From NCBI GenBank assembly GCA_000402815.1, contig AQSA01000012.1, forward strand, positions 8,278-59,634: DNA of 51,357 bases. The letters are read 5' to 3'. The stretch's first letter is position 1. The number at the start of each line of letters is the position of its first letter. Below are positions 48,917-51,357 of this stretch, piece after piece. The notes below the pieces were generated by a model, which was not told the origin of the DNA, did no database searches, and was given only the letters and a program-made list of their open reading frames with translations. The position numbers and the translations under genes are program-made. The stretch is from Candidatus Neomarinimicrobium atlanticum (lineage in GTDB: Bacteria > Fidelibacterota > Marinisomatia > Marinisomatales > Marinisomataceae).

Positions 48917-50998
48917 TTAGCTATGCTCTTTTAACAAGCGCATTAGAAAAGGTTTTATTAAGATAAATAATATGATAGATAATAAAATATTAGAAAAAAT
49001 GAGCAGAGATCTAAATAAACTATCATCATACTTAAATACAATAGAATGAGTACCTTCATTTAATAATAAACCCCTAAGTACTCCATTAGTTTGATATATT
49101 TTAACTTCTTTATTATCAATGATTGCCTTCCATCTTTCAGGATAATTTATTTCACTTAGAACTAAAAAAGCTTTTTCTGAAGATACGGTAACATCTATCA
49201 AGATCTTGTGGATATCCCATTCCAAATTAACAACTTCACCCTTAGAAAATGATTGTGACTCTATGTCTTTAACAACAGCAATATTTTCAGAATCAAAGGC
49301 GCTAGCTGTTAAGTAGTTATACAAATTTTGATCTTCTTTAATAATATTTTTTACAAACCAAGCTCTCGGAAGATTATTTTTTAACTTGTAGATATTTAAA
49401 TCAATTGTACCGAATGCAGAGTTGTAAGGAGTATTCATTGATAGCTCAAAATCTTTATGATTTAGCTCAACTGGACTTAATAAATATTTAACATTTAAAA
49501 ACCTTAGCACTGGGATGGATAATAAGTTGTTTGTGTTATTTAACAAATCTGTATAGTGTCTAAATTTAGCAGGATGATAACCTCCTACTGATTGGATACC
49601 ATGAAACTTTAATTTAGGATCTTGAAATAGTTCACCTGCAGCATAAATTCTATATACATCTAAATCTTTTTTTAAAAACCTAATTGCATCATCCTCTTCA
49701 AAAAACGAATTGAACTTTTCTGTAGATATTATTTGTGATTTTTTTGAGCTTTTTTCAGAAGGAGAAATGATATTTTTATCAATTCTATAAATATCAATTA
49801 TAGATATCAATAGGAACACAAATACAATGGTTTTTGATTCTAATTTTTTGAGTTTATCTATACTTAATAAATCTTTGATTATGTCTTTTAAACCAAAAGC
49901 AGCCAGTATGTATAAGCTGAAGTTTGATATGATAAGAATCATACTTGGTACTCTAAAGTTGCTAAAATAAGGAAAGAAAGAATAAAAGAAATCATAGATA
50001 AGATTAAAATATTTTCCAAAAGATAGTAAAACTGATAAAAGTAAAATACTTATAAAGAAAATTTTCTTTGTATTGATTTTGACTAAAGAATATAGAGCAG
50101 AGATCAGTACAAAGAATCCGACATAATTGGGATAATCAGTAAAAGGCATATACCCAGAATAAGATGACCCTCCAAAGCCATAATAATAAGGGAGAATATA
50201 TGTTAATAATTCTTTTGGATGCATAGACCAATTAGTAGCATACTGATAATGATTTTCTCCTCCAGATCTAATGGAATTACTTAGATAATCTAGAGATGGA
50301 TAATAAATATGTGACGCCAGTAAAAACGCAAGCCCACATGAAAGCATGAAATATATTAGATACTTTTTTTTATTATCTTTTTTTTGAATTAAAGAATAAA
50401 GAAAATATGCTCCGGCTAGCATACAAGAGTAATATGCGATCTGTACATGACCTCTCTGTAGCTGAAATCCTATTAAGATTGCTAGCAGAGCTAGAGATTC
50501 AATCGATATAGAATCTTTTAATCTGTTAACACCATATAAAACCCAAGGGATATAGGCTGCAGTCATCATTTGACTACCATGACCAAAAACTATCATTGTA
50601 ATCATATAGGGATTGAGCATCCAAAGTAGGCCTATTGAGAATGATATTGATTTTGAAATCTTAAATTGGTTTAAAAATAAGTACATCCCCACTCCAGTAA
50701 AGAGGAGGTGAATTAATTGGATATTAATATCAGAAACTCCAACACCAATCATCAGTCTCGTTGGAAAATATAATTCATTAACATATGTAAATGCTTCCAT
50801 AGTTGGCATACCAGAAAAAATCCATGGTTGCCATAAAGGCCAATGACCAATCTTTGTCTTATAAATATCTAATATATGATTGACAGAATAAGGATTAAGA
50901 GTATCTCCTGATCCAAACATATTATTATAAAAAATTACAGGATAGAAAAACAGAATAACGCATAAAACGTAAATGAAGATCAATAAGTATTTGTTCAT
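48917..50998 (-). CDS. YfhO-like polytopic membrane protein
   Basis: 693 residues with about 12-13 helices followed by a C-terminal soluble domain of about 200 residues and a last helix. The N-terminal part has 'FGSGDTLNPYSVNHI' and 'HWPLWQPWIFSGMPTMEAFT' and the helix 'LWMLNPYMITMIVFGHG', typical of the YfhO/membrane glycosyltransferase-like group. Later 'SVGGYHPAKFRHYTDLLNN' and 'EINYPERWKAIIDNKEVKIY' also match what I know of this family. It probably modifies teichoic- or LPS-type glycans at the outer face of the inner membrane. Start ATG overlaps the stop of the flippase gene (ATGA). Confidence 0.87.
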   Translation of the reverse strand: MNKYLLIFIYVLCVILFFYPVIFYNNMFGSGDTLNPYSVNHILDIYKTKIGHWPLWQPWIFSGMPTMEAFTYVNELYFPTRLMIGVGVSDINIQLIHLLFTGVGMYLFLNQFKISKSISFSIGLLWMLNPYMITMIVFGHGSQMMTAAYIPWVLYGVNRLKDSISIESLALLAILIGFQLQRGHVQIAYYSCMLAGAYFLYSLIQKKDNKKKYLIYFMLSCGLAFLLASHIYYPSLDYLSNSIRSGGENHYQYATNWSMHPKELLTYILPYYYGFGGSSYSGYMPFTDYPNYVGFFVLISALYSLVKINTKKIFFISILLLSVLLSFGKYFNLIYDFFYSFFPYFSNFRVPSMILIISNFSLYILAAFGLKDIIKDLLSIDKLKKLESKTIVFVFLLISIIDIYRIDKNIISPSEKSSKKSQIISTEKFNSFFEEDDAIRFLKKDLDVYRIYAAGELFQDPKLKFHGIQSVGGYHPAKFRHYTDLLNNTNNLLSIPVLRFLNVKYLLSPVELNHKDFELSMNTPYNSAFGTIDLNIYKLKNNLPRAWFVKNIIKEDQNLYNYLTASAFDSENIAVVKDIESQSFSKGEVVNLEWDIHKILIDVTVSSEKAFLVLSEINYPERWKAIIDNKEVKIYQTNGVLRGLLLNEGTHSIVFKYDDSLFRSLLIFSNILLSIILFILIKPFLMRLLKEHS

Positions 50999-51357
50999 GA
51001 TTGATTAAATATTTTTTTCTTTAAACTATCAACCATTTCTTTATCTTCTTTATCTATACCTAAAATTATATAAAAAAAGAAGTATCCAATAAATACAATA
51101 ATAATGGATAGCAAAAGATAGAAAAAAAGATTTAGAAGTGATGATGAATAATCTATTAAGCCGAGTATATATTTTTTTGAAAGAAAAATTAACCCTACAG
51201 TTAAAGCTCCAGATACTATAGGCTTAATTAGCTTCAGTGAAAAAACATTTAAATTTAGTATATAGTAATTTTCAAAGAACCTTAGACAGCTTATTATAAA
51301 TAAGGCGATTGTAGTCGCTAAAGCTGCTCCAACAATACCATAATCAGGAATTAAAAT
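50995..51357 (-). CDS. Polysaccharide flippase (MATE/MOP type), C-terminal part
   Basis: Open frame entering from the right edge, 120 residues before a TGA that overlaps the start of the YfhO-like gene. It has three to four helices: 'LIPDYGIVGAALATTIALFI', a loop 'NYYILNLNVFSLKL', and helices around 'PIVSGALTVGLIFL' and 'FFYLLLSIIIVFIGYFFFYI', ending in a charged tail 'KEDKEMVDSLKKKIF'. The pattern 'PxYGIxGAAxAT' is typical of Wzx/MurJ-like flippases. It would move a lipid-linked glycan across the inner membrane and is coupled to the YfhO-like gene. Confidence 0.8.
   Translation of the reverse strand: MLIPDYGIVGAALATTIALFIISCLRFFENYYILNLNVFSLKLIKPIVSGALTVGLIFLSKKYILGLIDYSSSLLNLFFYLLLSIIIVFIGYFFFYIILGIDKEDKEMVDSLKKKIFNQS

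Overview
AT-rich bacterial chromosome segment, standard genetic code, densely packed with many 4-base start/stop overlaps. Gene content (TonB-dependent receptor with an N-terminal carboxypeptidase-regulatory-like domain, alternative complex III joined to a caa3-type oxidase, YHYH and tandem Ig-like lipoproteins, LPG-synthase-like and YfhO-like membrane proteins) points to a marine diderm of the FCB group. Candidatus Marinimicrobia (SAR406) is my best guess; it is an inference and no rRNA is present to settle it.

Layout. (1) 1-5.6 kb: the end of a membrane protein, a YceI-like secreted protein, then two large surface lipoproteins with cadherin/Ig-like repeats. These are bracketed by duplicated fragments of the flanking genes, which looks like an insertion scar. 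(2) 5.3-7.9 kb, minus strand: a run of small or unknown membrane proteins with a DUF1295 reductase-like protein and a flippase-like protein. (3) 8-12.9 kb: glutaredoxin, rlmN and a minus-strand surface-glycan operon (GT90, CDP-glycerol glycerophosphotransferase-like, TagD-like, MJ1255-like glycosyltransferase). (4) 12.9-16.1 kb: a YbdK-like carboxylate-amine ligase and queC-queE-queD-queF for queuosine precursor synthesis. (5) 16.1-24.5 kb: assorted accessory genes: Yip1, YHYH lipoprotein, YwqK-like repeats, GNAT, a histone-H1-like Lys/Ala protein, sulfotransferase, cold-shock protein, tRNA-Lys, SDR, SCO and several membrane proteins. (6) 24.5-27.6 kb: a thioredoxin-fold protein, glpX, class I aldolase (gluconeogenesis) and thiamine pyrophosphokinase. 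(7) 27.6-30.6 kb: TonB receptor and partner lipoprotein, each behind the same palindrome plus promoter, ended by a strong bidirectional terminator. (8) 30.6-34.1 kb: superoxide dismutase, thiol peroxidase, universal stress protein and an SLC13-type anion transporter. (9) 34.2-48.2 kb: the main respiratory operon, actABCDEF, a small linker protein, SCO, coxB-coxA-coxC-subunit IV, heme A synthase, a second SCO, and the first part of ctaB. (10) 48.2-51.4 kb, minus strand: a truncated def, yajC, a YfhO-like membrane protein and the end of a polysaccharide flippase.

How it works together: the respiratory block encodes a quinol:cytochrome c oxidoreductase (ACIII), a cytochrome-c-fused heme-copper oxidase, copper-delivery proteins and heme A synthesis. 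SOD, Tpx and glutaredoxin handle oxidative stress. The glycan operon, sulfotransferase, YfhO and flippase genes suggest envelope decoration.

Most notable: the duplicated-flank scar around the lipoprotein pair; the shared palindrome-promoter module of the TonB receptor and its neighbour; and a point near 48.23 kb where convergent ctaB and def are both cut off, which is either a deletion or an assembly join. I did not find a clear new defence or biosynthetic system.
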